Source: Stomorhina lunata
Lineage: Eukaryota > Arthropoda > Insecta > Diptera > Rhiniidae
Assembly (NCBI GenBank): GCA_933228675.1
Contig: OW121744.1
Span: 102,457,622-102,521,621, forward strand
Direction of reading: 5' to 3'
Length of the DNA: 64,000 nucleotides
Of the stretch, positions 25,701 through 40,700 are shown one piece after another (positions within the stretch are counted from its first letter, which is position 1; each line of letters begins with the position of its first letter). The position numbers and the translations under genes are program-made. Below the pieces are notes generated by a model. The model worked only from the letters and a program-made list of their open reading frames with translations. It had not been told where the DNA came from and made no database searches.

Positions 25701-28700
25701 TCATTGTGAGAAGTTTTCTATAGAAAATTTGTTACTGTGAGAAGTTTTCTTTAAAAAAATTGTCACTGTGATAAATTTTCTATAGAAAATTTGTAACCGT
25801 GATAAGTTTTCTATAAAAAATTTGCTACTGTGAAACTTTTATATAGAAAATTTGTCACTGTGATAACTGTTCTATAGAAAACTTATTACTGTGATAACTT
25901 TTCTATAGAAAATTTGTCACTGTGACAACCTTTCTATGGAAAATTTCTCACTGTGTTAGGTTTTGTATAGACTTTAATTTTTTTAATTAAATTTTTCACT
26001 GTGATAAGTTTTCTATAGAAAATTTTTCACTGTGATAGTTTTCTATAGAAAATTTGTCACTGCAATTAGTTTTCTATAGAAAATTTGTCACTGTGATAAG
26101 TTTTTAAAAAAAAAAATTCTCACTGTGATAAGTCTTCTATAGAAAATTAGTCACTGTGATAAGTTTTCTATAGAAAATTTTTTACTGTGATAAGTTTTCT
26201 ATAGAAAATTTCTCACTGTGATAAATTTTCTATAGAAAATTTTTCTCTGTGATAAGTTTTCTATAGAAAATTTATCACTATGATAAGTTTTCTTTAGAAA
26301 ATTTTTCATTGTGAGAAGTTTTATATACAAAATTTGTTACTGTGAGAAGTTTTTTTTAAAAAAATTGTCACTGTGATAAATTTTCTATAGAAAATTTGTA
26401 ACCGTGATAAGTTTTCTATAAAAAATTTACTACTGTGAAACTTTTATATAGAAAATTTGTCACTGTGATAACTGTTCTATAGAAAACTTATTACTGTGAT
26501 AACTTTTCTATAGAAAATTTGTCACTGTGATAACCTTTCTATGGAAAATTTCTCACTGTGTTAGGTTTTGTATAGACTTTAATTTTTTTAATTAAATTTT
26601 TCACTGTGATAAGTTTTCTATAGAAAATTTTTCACTGTGATAGTTTTCTATAGAAAATTTGTCACTGCAATTAGTTTTCTATAGAAAATTTGTCACTGTG
26701 ATAAGTTTTTAAAAAAAATGTCTCACTGTTATAAGTTTTCTATAGAAAATTAGTCACTGTGATAAGTTTTCTGTAGAAAATCTTTTACTGTGATAAGTTT
26801 TCTATAGAAAATTTCTCACTGTGATAAATTTTCTATAGAAAATTTTTCACTGTCATAAGTTTTCTATAGAAAATTTCTCACAGTGATAAGTTTTCTATAG
26901 AAAATTTATCACTGTGATGAGTTTTCTATAGAAAATTTCTCACTGTGATAAGTTTTCTATAGAAAATTTCTCACTGTGATAAGTTTTCTATAGAAAATTT
27001 GTCACTGTGATAATTGTTGTATAGAAAATTTTTTACTGTGATAAGTTTTGTATCAAAAATGTGTCACTGTGATAAATGTTCTATAGAAAATTTGTCACTG
27101 TGATAAGTTTTCTATAGAAAATTTGTCACTGTGATAAGTTTTCTATAGAAAATTTGTCACTGTGATAAGTTTTCTATAGAAAATTTGTCACTGTGATAAG
27201 TTTTCTATAGAAAATTTGTCACTGTGATAAGTTTTTTATAGAAAATTTGTCACTGTGATAAGTTTTCTATAGAAAATTTGTCACTGTGATAAGTTTTCTA
27301 TAGAACATTTTTCACTGTGATAAGTTTTATATAGAACATTTTTCTCTGTGATAAGTTTTCAATATCATATTGAATTAATGAAACTATAGAATTTGATTGT
27401 TAGTATTTTTTTATTTTAACCATTACCACCTCTTTAAATTATTGCTCCTCAAAAGATCCCTTTTCAACTTTCGCTTCTCATATTCTTCCTCATAAATTTC
27501 GCATAAACTGTCCAAAAACCAACTCAATTTCTGGGTCATCAAATAAATTGTGTACATTTGCAAATTTCCATAAAACATAAATAATAACTTATAATAATTG
27601 GCCAATAAAGCCATTAAATAATATTTCCAAGCCGGCGATTGATCGGTAATCAATTTGTAAAAGTATATCGAATGCCAAGCGGCGAATATCACGGAAATCC
27701 CAATAACGGCTGAAACTCCCAGACATACCAAATAGATGCGACGATAAATCCACTGCACATTGATTCCCAACTGGATATAGCCCTCAATAATGTCAACATA
27801 GATGTTGAGGTAGGAGACGTAAAACCGACTTCCTACCAAGAGAGGAGCCAGTATCAGAAAAGTAATTAACATAGAGAGTAAACGTAAGACCAAATTAGAA
27901 CTGGCGGTTAAAGATGAATCTCCAATCATGGGTTGAGCAAAATCCTTCCAATTCTCCATGAGGGATGCAGTGTTAACATAGGTATAGAGGCTGACGTTTA
28001 GAAGGGTCATGGTGAAGTAAATGCGTGAAATTTTAAATTTATTTTCAATGATATCGAAGTTAAAGGGAAACATTCCCGAAACACTTAAGAGCACAATGAC
28101 TATATGAAAGGCGTCGGGTAAATTTTGAGGATTGGTATAGCGACCCATGTTAATGATGGTAAATGTTAACTTTAACTAAATACCTCAATTGAAAATAGTT
28201 TTCACTTTAATATGAAATTTTAATAAGGGCTGCCAAGTTGTGCATAAAAAAGTTGATCTAGGTCAAGACTTTTAAAGAAAAGTGTTAGCTAAGATAAGTT
28301 TTTTATAAAAAAATTTCAGCTGGGATAAGTTTTCTACAGAAAATTTGTCACTGTGATAAGTTTTCTATTGGAAATTTGTCATTGTAATAAGTTTTTTATA
28401 GAAAATGTGTCACTGTGATAAGTTTTCTATAGAAAATTTGTCACTGTCATAAGTTTTCTACAGAAAATTTCTTACTGTGAAAAGTTTTCTATGGAAAATT
28501 AGTCACTATGATAAGTTTTATATAGAAAAATTTTTCTCTGTGATAAGTTTTCTATAGAAAATTTCTCACTGTGATAAGTTTTCTATAGAAAATTTGTCAC
28601 TATGATAAGTTTTATATAGAAATATTTTTCTCTGTGATAAGTTTTCTATAGAAACTTTGTCACTGTGACAAGTTTTCTATAAAAAACTTGTCACTGTGAT

Positions 28701-31700
28701 AAGTTTTCTATAGAAAATTTGTCACTGTGATAAGTTTTCTAAAGAAAATTTGTCACTGTGATAAGATTTCTGAAGAAAATTTGTCACTGTAATAAGTTTA
28801 TTATATAATATTTGTCGCTGTGATAAATTTTTTATAGAAAAATTGTCTCTGGGATAACTTTTCTATAGAAAATTTGTCACTGTGATAAGTTTTCTATGGA
28901 AGAGCTGTCACTGTGATAAGTTTTCTATAGAAAAGTTGTCACTGTGATAAGTTTCTTATAGAAAATTTGTCACTGTGATAAGTTTCTTATAGAAAATTTG
29001 TCACTGTAATAAGTTTCTTATAGAAAATTTGTCACCGTGATAAGTTTTCTATAGAAAATTTGTCACTGTGATAAGTTTTCTATAGAAAAGTTGTCACTGT
29101 GATAAGTTTTCTATAGAAAATTTGTCACTGTGATACGTTTTCTATAGAAAATTTGTCACTGTGATAAGTTTTTTATAAAAAACTTGTCAATGTGATAAGT
29201 TTTCTATAGAAAATTTGTCACTGTGATAAGTGTTTTATAGAAAATTTGTCACTGTGATAAGTTTTCTATAGAAATTTGTCACTGTTATAAGTTTTCTATA
29301 GAAAATTTGTCACTGTGATAAGTCTTCTTTAAAAAATTGTTTTTTTTTTTTTTAATTTTGATTTAACAACCCGCAAATTTAAAAACCCCGTCATTCCGAA
29401 TTTCTAAGTTGTTAACCCCTTTTTTAAATCTTAAGGGATTAATTTGTGTTAAAGTCAGGTGGTACTTAAACAAATTAAATTTATATTGAAATTATTCTAA
29501 TCTAAATATCTTTTGTTACTCATATTCTACATAATTCACTGAAATTATGACTTAATTCACTTATGCCATCCGTATCGCCATTGTAGCCTCTTTGATACGG
29601 CTGTAAGCCCTTCTTCGGCAGAGTGGGCATAAAGATATGCAGCTGTTTCTTGGAATCATGTAAATTGTGGTAGCTGCCCTGCAAGGGATTCTCATGCAAA
29701 CGTTTCTGCAAAGTAGAGTTGGTTAAATCGGCCACGGTATCTAAACGACGATGGGCAGATAGATTTTTTGGACCTTCCGATGTATTCGGTTTAGATTTGG
29801 AGTAAGGTGTTTTGGAAGTTGTTATATTGCGTGAGTTATCAGCACTTTTGTATAAACGTGCCGAGGCCAAGGTTCCGGCTAGTCTCCTAGTGGTTCCCGG
29901 ACTGTGGGCCACCGTGCAGAGATCTATATTTTTCACAGGCCTATTTAGGCGTATGGGTTGACCTTCTTTGTTGAATATAATGGTTATATGTTTAACAGCT
30001 TCCGATGTTTTGGCAAATCTTTGTGAATGCGTTGGGGGATTATTGGCTGTATTAGCTCTTTGTGGAGGTTTCGATTTAGGCGTTTTACTTTTAACATGAT
30101 TTTGATTTTTGTTATACCTTTTAATAGACTCCTGCCTAAGTTTGGAGGATTTACTTAATTTCACCTCCATTTCTTTGAGTTCGTTAAGATTTTTTAAAAA
30201 CTCCTCTTTACCGGCCAAATCCAACCAGTGAAGAACCCGTTCCGCTAGTAGTTCGTCCGCTGTTTCGGTTTCTTGATTTAAAGAATTTTTACGGGAATTC
30301 AAATCATTTAATTCAGATTGTCTTCGACTATTATAGTGATGGTAGCTATCATAACTTTGATATTTCCTATTGATAAGAGAAGATTTTCGACGATTTTTAA
30401 GGGATTTGGAGTTTTTCCCCTGTATTTGTTTACAGGGGTCATGCAGTTTTAGCTTGGCAGAGCCTATAAGGAAGATATCTTGATCGCTCGTGTTGGAGTC
30501 TTCCAAATCGGTCAAATCGTTGATATCAAAGGATAAAGAATGTTCAATGGTATCTGGAATGGAAAGATTTTTAGATAAAATTCTATAGAAAATTTATTAC
30601 TGTGATAAGTTTTCTATAGCAAAGTAGTCGCTGTGATAAGTTTTATATAGAAAAGCTGTCACTGTGATGAATGTTCTATAGGAACATAATAAGTTTTCTA
30701 TAGAAAATTTTTTACTGTAAAAAGTTTTCTATAGAAAATTTGTAACTGAGTTTTCTATAGAAAATTTATCACTGATAAATATAATAATATAATGATAAGT
30801 TTTCTATAGAAAGTTTATCATTATGATATTTATTCATAAAAAATTATTCACTGTGACAACTATTTTATAGAAAAGTTGACGCTGTGATAAATTTTATATA
30901 GGAAAGTTTTCATGTGATAAGTTTTCTATATAAAATTTATCACTGTGATAACTTTTCTATCGACATTTGTCACCGTAATAACTTTTCTAAAGAAAATTTG
31001 TCACTTTTTTATTGAAAATTTGTCATTGTGATAACTTTTCTATAGACAATTTCTTACTGTGATAACTTTTCTTTAGAAAATTTGTCACTGTAATAAGTTT
31101 TCTATAGAAAATTTGTAACTGAGTTTTCTATAGAAAATTTATTACTGTGATAACTTTTCTATAGAAAATTTGTCACTGCGATAACTTTTCTATAGAAAAT
31201 TTGTCACTGTGATACCTTTTCTATAGAAAATTTGTCACTGTTATAGGTTTTCTATAGAAAATTTATCACTGTGATAAGTTTTCTGTAGAAAAATTTATCA
31301 CTGTGATAAGTTTTCTTAACATAATGTATCACTGTGATAACTTTTTTATTGAAAATGTATCACTCTGATAAGTTTTCTATAGAAACTTTTTCACTATGAT
31401 AACTTTTCTATAGAAAATGTTTCACTGTGATAAGTTTTCTATTGAAGACTTATCACTGTGACAAGTTTTCTATTAAAAATTTATCACTGTGATAACTTTT
31501 ATATAGAAAATTTGTAACTGTGATCATTTTTCTACAGAAAATTTGACACTGTGATAAGTTTTCTATAGAAAATTTGTCACTGTGATAACTTTTTTATAGA
31601 AAAATTGTCACTATGATAAGTTTTTTATAGAAAATTTGTCACTGTGATAAGTTTTCTATATAAAATTTGTCACTGTGATAAGTTTTCTGTAAAAAATGAT

Positions 31701-34700
31701 CACTGTGATCACTTTTCCTGATACAAGTAATCACTGTGATAACTTTTCTTTAATAAATGTATCCCTGTGATTACTTTTCTATAGAAAATTTATCACTGTG
31801 ATATTTTTCTATTGAAAATTTATCACTGTCATAACATTTTAATAGAAAATTTATCACGGTGATAACTTTTCTATAGAAAATTTGTCACTCTGATAACTTT
31901 TTTATAGAAAATTTATCACTGTCATAACTTTTCTATAGAAAATTTGTCACTCTGATAACTTTTCTATAGAAAATTTATCACTGTGATAACTTTTCTATAG
32001 AAAATGTATCGCTGTGGTAACTTTTCTGTAGAAAATTTGTCACAGTGATAACTTCTCTATTGAAAATTTGTCACTGTGATAAGTTTTGTATAGAAAATTT
32101 TTCACTGTGTAAATTGTGGCTGTTGGATTATTTTATTTTTAGCCTGCCTTTTCTTTTCTGCTGCAGAGGGTTCAAGGCCGAGTTTAGTCTTTCCAAGGGC
32201 CTCTTGGTTTCATAATCCAGCACAAAATGTCTTTGTAAACCTTGTCTGAGTTGAGAATTCTCCAGCCATACAGAGCGCACAAATAAAGGCCGACTGGCTG
32301 ATTCCCATATAGTAGAATTTTTCATAATATTCTCAAATTTTCAATATTAATAAAAATTTTCTAGTACTTTTAACGTATTATTACAATTTTAATCACATTT
32401 TCAAACTTTATATTAAAGTTATATTTCTTCTCTAATCCATCTGCAGTAAACACGTCATTTCCTGGCGGAGTCTTGTAAATTGTGAATTATTTCCTGATTT
32501 TTCTTTGTTGAAAAAGTATATTTTTTTCGCCATTAAAAAGCAAACAATTCTGCCTGTTCTCTTGGCGACCAAAGTTAATCAATCCCTCCGAAAAAACATT
32601 GAAGAAAATCTGTTTTTTTTTATTTCAATTGCGGCTAAAAGTGTCTTTGACACGCGAAATTTTATGTCTTTGCATTTTCTAGTGAAACTCAAGCGAAAAA
32701 ACATAAAAGTTTTGAATAAATCTAAAAACTCTTAAACACGTGGCAGTAAAAAGTTTTCATTGAATATTTCTTAAAATTTCTTAATATCGTTTCATTTAAA
32801 TTAGACAAAATTTAGTTTAATGATTTTACTTTAATTACGATTATTTTTTAAATGCATCCAATTTCGCTAAGCGAAACTCGTTTAATCGTATCTGCGATTT
32901 AAAATTGTTTATTGTAACATAATCGTAAATAAGTGGAACATATTTTGTAATTTTTTGTGGAGATAAAGGCATTAGATAAAGCTTAAGCCAGTGCTAAAAT
33001 CAATGCCATATTTTTGAACTAGACTACAGTGAAGAGCATAACTTTATGGACAATAACTGAATGTAACTATAAAAAATTTGTGATTGTAATAAGTTTTTTA
33101 TAGAAAATTTATCACTGTGATGAGATTTGTATAGAAAATTTGTCAATGTGATAAGTTTTCTATAGAAAATTTGTCATTGTGATAAATTTCTATAGAAAAT
33201 TTTCATTACGATAAGTTTTTTATAGAAAATTTGTCATTGCGATAACTTTTTTATAGAAAATTTGTCATTGTAATAAGTTCTCTAAAGAAAATTTGTCATT
33301 GTGATAATTTTTTTTTAGAAAATTTATCATTCTGATAAATTTTCTATAGAAAATCTGTCATTGTGATAAGTTTTCTATAGAAAATTTGTCATTGTGATAA
33401 GTTTTTTATAGAAAATTTGTCATTGTGATAAGTTTTTTATAGAAAATATTTCATTGTGATAAGTTTTCTATAGAAAATTTGTAATCTTAATAAGTTTTCC
33501 ATAGAATTCTTGTCATTATAATAAGTTTTCTATAGAAAATTTGTCATTGTGATAAGTTTTTTATAGAAAATATTTCATTGTGATAAGTTTTCTATAGAAA
33601 ATTTGTAATCTTAATAAGTTTTCCATAGAATTCTTGTCATTATAATAAGTTTTCTATAGAAAATTTGTCATTGTGATAAGTTTTCTATAGAAAATTTGTC
33701 ATTATGATAATTTTTCTCTAGAAAAATTGTCATTGTGATAAGTTTTCTATAGAAAATTTGTCATTTTGATAAGTTTTCTATAGAAGATTTGTCATTGTGA
33801 TAAGTTTTCTATAGAAAATTTGTCATTGTGATAAGTTTTCTATAGAAAATTTTTCATTGTGATAAGTTTTCTATAGAAAATTTTTCATTGTGATAAGTTT
33901 TCTATAGAAAATTTGTCATTGTGATAAGTTTTCTATAGAAAATTTGTCATTGTGATAAGTTTTCTATAGAAAATTTGTCATTGTGATAAGTTTTCTATAG
34001 AAAATTTGTCATTGTGATAAGTTTTCTATAGAAAATTTGTCATTGTGATAAGTTTTCTATAGAAAATTTGTCATTGTGATAAGTTTTCTATAGAAAATTT
34101 GTCATTGTGATAAGTTTTCTATAGAAAATTTGTCATTGTGGTAAGTTTTCTATAGAAAATTTGTTATTGTGATAAGTTTTCTATAGAAAATTTGTTATTG
34201 TGATAAGTTTTCTATAGAAAATTTGTCATTGTGATAAGTTTTCTATAGAAAATTTGTCATTGTGATAAGTTTTCTATAGAAAATTTGTCATTATGATAAT
34301 TTTTCTATAGAAAAATTGTCATTGTGATAAGTTTTCTATAGAAAATCTGTCATTGTGATTAGTTTTCTATAGAAAATTTGTTATTGTGATAAGTTTTTTA
34401 TAGAAAATTTGTTATTGTGATAAGTTTTCTATAGAAAATTTGTCACTGTGATAAGTTTTTTATAGAAAATTTCATTGTGATAGGTTTTCTATAGGAAATT
34501 TGTCATTGTGATAATTTTTCTATAGAAAATTTGTCATTGTGAAAAGTTTTCTATAGAAAATTTTTCATTGTGATAAGTTTTTTATAGAAAATTTGTCATT
34601 GTAATAAGTTTTCTATAGAAAATTTGTCATTGTGATATGTTTTCTATAGAAAATTTTTTACTGTGATAAGTTATTTATAGACAATTTGTCATTGTGATAA

Positions 34701-37700
34701 GTTTCTATAGAAAATCTGTCATTTTGATAAGTTTTTTATAGAAAATCTGTCATTTTGATAAGTTTTTTATAAAAAATTTGACACTGTGATAAGTTTTCTA
34801 TAGAAAATTTGTCACTGTGATAAGCTTTCTATAAAAATTTGTCACTGTGATAAGTTTTCTATAGAAAATTTGTCACTTGGATAACTTTTCTATAGAAAAT
34901 TTGTCACTGTGATAACTTTAATATAGAAAATTTGTCACTGTTCTAATTTTATTACAGAAAATTTGTCAATGTGATAACTTTCCTATAAAAAATATGTCAC
35001 TGTGATAACTGGTGGAAATTCGTGAGAATTCGGAGACAATTAATTTCTTCATGGAGGAAATCGCGAGAGACATTTTAGCGATAATCGTCGTGTGGTGTCG
35101 AGTTTATTGTCATTCTGATGCTCGACTATAATTAAGATCTTCCTCTATATAATTGGCTATTATCAAGACTATGTTTGGACTTTAATCGAGGCTTTAATAT
35201 TGACTATGATCTCGAAATCCAAGTTCATATTTTGATGGCATTTGGGTAAAAATGTTTGAAAATGTTTCTATAGAAAAATTTTCTATCGAAAATGTTTCTA
35301 TACATTTCTTTGTTGGAGTCTAATTCTCAATTGAATGTTTTCACAAGTTTATTGACTGATCGTGATATTTACGAAAATTACAAAAAGTCTTCGGCTCCTG
35401 GCATCATGGGCTGCGTACCTTAGCTTTAAAGGTAAGATAGGCTGGTAGTAGAAATTGTGGAGTTCGTCTTAAATACTATTTTTTCCTAACTTTCATGGAC
35501 TCAAATTATATAATCTTAGTTTAAGTTTAAAACGCTAGTAAGCAAATCAACTTAAAAATATGATTTGTTCATAAAAGTACTAAATGGCATTTAAACCTAT
35601 GATGAGTACATACAATTTTTTTTTCAAAAAAGTACCCTCCATTTAAATAATGAAAATAATTACTGCCAAGGGAATTGCACAATTCCTATTTAGCCAGACT
35701 GGCTGCCTTTAAAAGTTAAAAATTCTCATACATATGTACATTCATACATATGTACATTCATACATATCCGCAAATAGGTATAAAAGTCTAACTTAATATT
35801 TCCGACACGCAAGCCAGACCCAAAGGATATTGTACATAAATGTCTAAATATGGCCACAATATTATGCCAAAGCAATTATCAAGTGTTTAGCACTTTATGG
35901 CCTACAAGTGGATACCAACAGCAGCAGAACAAAAAACAACTTTAAACTTTAGACTATAAAATTGAATTTATAACAACATAAACATGATAAACTCTAACTA
36001 TAAACTATGAAGTAGGTAAATAAGTAAAAATCAACAAACATTCGTTTTGGCATGCAACATGTTGCAACATATACTCAAACTGACTCTTCAAACCTTAACA
36101 ACATTTTTGTATGAAAAAATCGAAGGGAGGAGTTTACTCCCTGCTATTATTTTGCCCTTTCTATATTTGTTTTAATTTAAAAGCTAGACAAAAGTCTATT
36201 AAAATTAAAAATAAAGAAATTAAGAACAAAAAGTAATTAACTTGGAGGAACAAAAAAGTAGTCAACAACATAACCTCAACAAGTTTCCTAATGCAATTTG
36301 CTCTAGTTTAAATTAAAATAATGCTCTAAACTTGTGCCTTCCTGTTACTGATGCCTAAGGCAAACAAACCAAAAAAAGTGAAACAGGGTTATACAAATAC
36401 GAGTATGTGTGACATTACCTAAAGGAAGAATTTCGAACATTTTACAAGACAACAACGAATTTTAAAAACACTTCTTTAAGAACTGACTAAGGTTATACTA
36501 TGCTCTAGACTTTGATTATCGACTATCACAGGAAGACATTTCTATAAAAAAGTAGACCAAAGAAAGGCATTTCTATAGAAAAGTTGAGCAAAGGAAGAAA
36601 TTTCTAAAGAAAAGTTGACCAAAGGAAGACATACCTAAAGAAAAGTTGACCAAAGGAAGACATTTCTATAGAAAAGTTGACCAAAGGAAGACATTTCTGT
36701 AGAAAAGTTAACCAAAGGAAGACACTTTTATAGAAAAGTTGACCAAAGGAAAGTATTTCTACAGAAAAGTTAACCAAAGGAAGACTTTTCTATAGAAAAG
36801 TTGACCAAAGGAAGACTTTTCAATAGAAAAGTTGACCAAAGAAAGACCTTTCTATAGAAAAGTTGACCAAAGGAAGACTTTTCTATAGAAAAGTTGACCA
36901 AAGGAAAACTTTTCTATAGAAAAGTTGACCAAAGGAAGACTTTTCTATAGAAAAGTTGACCAAAGGAAGACTTTTCTATAGAAAAGTTGACCAAAGGAAG
37001 ACTTTTCTATAGAAAAGCTGACCAAAGGAAGACTTTTCTATAGAAAAGTTGACCAAAGGAAGACTTTTCTATAGAAAAGTTGACCAAAGGAAGACTTTTC
37101 TATAGAAAAGTTGACCAAAGGAAGGCTTTTCTATAGAAAAGTTGACCAAAGGAAGACTTTTCTATAGAAAAGTTGACCAAAGGAAGACTTTTCTATAGAA
37201 AAGTTGACCAAAGGAAGACTTTTCTATAGAAAAGTTGACCAAAGGAAGACTTTTCTATAGAAAAGTTGACCAAAGGAAGACTTTTCTATAGAAAAGTTGA
37301 ACAAAGGAAGACTTTTCTATAGAAAAGTTGAACAAAGGAAGGCTTTTCTATAGAAAAGTTGAACAAAGGAAGACTTTTCTATAGAAAAGTTGAACAAAGG
37401 AAGACTTTTCTATAGAAAAGTTGAACAAAGGAAGACTTTTTAAAGAAAACTTGACCAAAGGAATATATTTCTGAATAAAAGTTGACCAAAGGAAGACATT
37501 TCTGTACGACACATAGAAAGACATTTCTACAATTTATCGACTTGGATCAAAACTTTTATCTAAATTTTGATCTATTGTAGACTATGATGTCGACTATGAT
37601 CCAGATCATAGCCATTGGTCTAATCTATGATTAACATAATTAACTATGATCGAGACTGTAATCTATTCCAATTAATCTATGAACCAATCTCAAGACTATA

Positions 37701-40700
37701 ATTACGATTAAGCTCAAGATTTTGATCTGTAATCGACTATGATCTAGACTACGATCTGGAATATGTTCTAGATTATAATCTGGACTATGACAAATACTAG
37801 ATTGTATAATACTAGACTATAATGTTGACTGATTTGGAATCTATGATGTCAACTATGATCTCTATCATATTCTTGACAATGATCTGGATAATCGACTTTA
37901 ATCGGGGCTATGATCTAAGGTATGTTTGTCACATTGATCTAGACTACGGTCTTCATTATATTAAAGATCATGCTTTAGACTATTAATGATCTAAATAATC
38001 GACTATGATCTCGACTAAGATTTCGGCAGTAATAAAGATCATGTTTATCATCCATAATTTAGACTATGATCTATACAATTATTTTTACTATGATCTAGAC
38101 TCTGTACCCGACTAGGATTTCGAATACAGTTTCGACTGTGATCTCGACTAAGATGTCGACAGTAATAAAGATCATGTTTAGACTATGGTAATGAATTATA
38201 ATCTCGACTATGATCTATACAATTCTTTTTACTACGATCTAGACTCTGTACCCGACTATAACGTAGATTATGATCAAGACCTTGCAGTATGTCATGATCC
38301 AGATTAGGATCTCGAATGTAATTTCGACTATGATCTTGATAGCCTGATCTCGAATGTGGTGTCGGCTATAATTCTGCTATAATCTAGATGATCGAGTCTA
38401 TGATCTAGACTGTGGTAAAAACTATGACCGACTTTGATTTCGAATATTATTATTAAGATCTTGGTCTATCTGTAATGTCGACTATGATCAAAACCATGCC
38501 CTAGGCTATATATAAGATAATAGATTGTGATCTCGACTGTGACCTAGACTGTTAAATGGGCTATGGTCTTAACTGCCGTATCGCCTTTTATCTCATCTAT
38601 GATGTATACTATGATCTAGAGTAGGCTCTCGACTATAATGAAGATAATCGGCTATGATCATGAGACTGATCTTAATATGATCCAGGCTATAATATAGAAA
38701 ACGATTCGATTCCAAGAGATACAAAACAGTTTCTCATGCATTTGACGTCGCAATGACAGTTTTAGGTAAATTCCTCACCAACCTATGCTTGGAAATCGCT
38801 CTTACCATTAGAGAGTTTTTAACAGTGTAGAGAAGCACTCATAGAACAGCCCTCCTAAGTATATAATTGGTTACCATTTTACATAATTGTTTGGCAAAAA
38901 ATTAAAGCTTTTTCTTAACAACATTAACAACAACTTAATTACTCGAAACTTTTATTCATGCCTTTCACTTCCTTTCTTTTCTCATTGCAGTTCCTATTAT
39001 ACCCGAGTTCCTTTATGATATACGTCATCCAGATGCCCCCTTGGATAGTTATCCACGTACACCTTTAACCCTCCATACACCACCGCCACCCACGCAATGT
39101 CCCTGCCTTAAGGATGGTGAACCAATACCAACCGTTGAAGTTTCAACACTCAGTCCAGAGGGTAAGTTTAATGGGCAATTATTGCCAACAGACAGATTCT
39201 CCGTTAAATGGTAAATGGGGGAAAGTTTAAGCGAATATGTAAAATAATGATTTTGTATAATTAAATTTAGAAAATGAAACATTCTATCGTGAAGTGGAGG
39301 AACGACATCAGGAGCTGGTGGGTGAAACAGTAGAGGTGGGTCTACTATTTGCCTCCAAGGCATTTGTGCAGCTATTGGTTAATCCAATTGTAGGGCCATT
39401 GACACACAGGTAGAAAGAAAACGAAAATTTAAGCAAATTATAAGATATTATATCTTAAGTCTTAGTAATTCGAGAAATTTCCTCTACTTTGCTTTCTTTT
39501 AGGATTGGTTACAGTATACCCATGTTTGCCGGTTTCATTATTATGTTTGTATCGACAATAAGTAAGTCCAATATAAAACCATAATTTAGCCCCGATTTCT
39601 TAACATCTTCAATGCTAATATCTTTCTATTTCCTTATAGTCTTTGCTTTTGGCCGCTCTTATCTGGTACTTTTCGTGGCTCGTGCTTTACAAGGCATCGG
39701 TTCTTCGTGCAGTTCCGTTTCTGGCATGGGCATGTTAGCCGATCGCTATACCGATGACAAAGAACGTGGCAATGCCATGGGTATAGCTTTGGGTGGTCTA
39801 GCGCTGGGCGTTTTGATCGGTCCACCTTTCGGTGGTATAATGTATGAATTTGTTGGCAAATCGGCTCCGTTTTTGGTTCTATCGGTATTGGCTCTCGGTG
39901 ATGGTCTATTGCAGCTGTTTATGTTGCAACCTTCAATACAAAAGGCAGAGACAGAACCGCCCTCTCTTAAGGCTTTAATATCGGATCCCTATATCTTAAT
40001 TGCAGCTGGTGAGTCTTTGATTTTCTGATTATATGGAAACTTTAAGGTTTAACCTTTGTATTTTCTAGGTTCCATTACTTTCGCTAACATGGGTATTGCT
40101 ATGTTGGAACCTTCTTTGCCTTTGTGGATGGTTGACAATATGGGTTCAAGTCGTTGGGAACAGGGTGTTGCTTTCTTGCCGGCCTCGATAAGTTATTTAG
40201 TGGGTACCAATCTCTTTGGTCCGTTGGGTCACAAGATCGGTAGATGGTTTGCCGCCTGTTTAGGTTTGGTCATTATAGGAGGCTGCTTGATAATGGTAAG
40301 TATTAATCCAAAACTGAATCAAAAACCAAATCAAGAACTAAATCAAGAACTGAATCAAGAATTGAACCAAGAACTGAATCAACAACTGAATCAACAACTG
40401 AATCAATAACTGAATCAAGAACTGAATCAATAACTGAATCAATAACTGAATCAAGAACTGAATCAAGAACTGAATCAAGAACTGAATCAAGAACTGAATC
40501 AAAAACTAAATCAAGAACTGGATCAAGAACTGAATTAAGAACTAAATCAAAAACTGAATCAAGAACTGAATCAAGAACTGAACAAGAACTGAACTAGAAC
40601 TGAACTAGAACCGAACTAGAACTGAACTAGAACTAAACTAGAACTGAACTAGAAGAAAAGATCTTAATCATGTATTAAAATAAATCTTATCTATTTTAAA

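Noticed and set aside
39049..39363. 104-aa open frame on the - strand
   Set aside because: It is the antisense shadow of Vmat exons 2 and 3, which translate to conserved VMAT sequence on the + strand.
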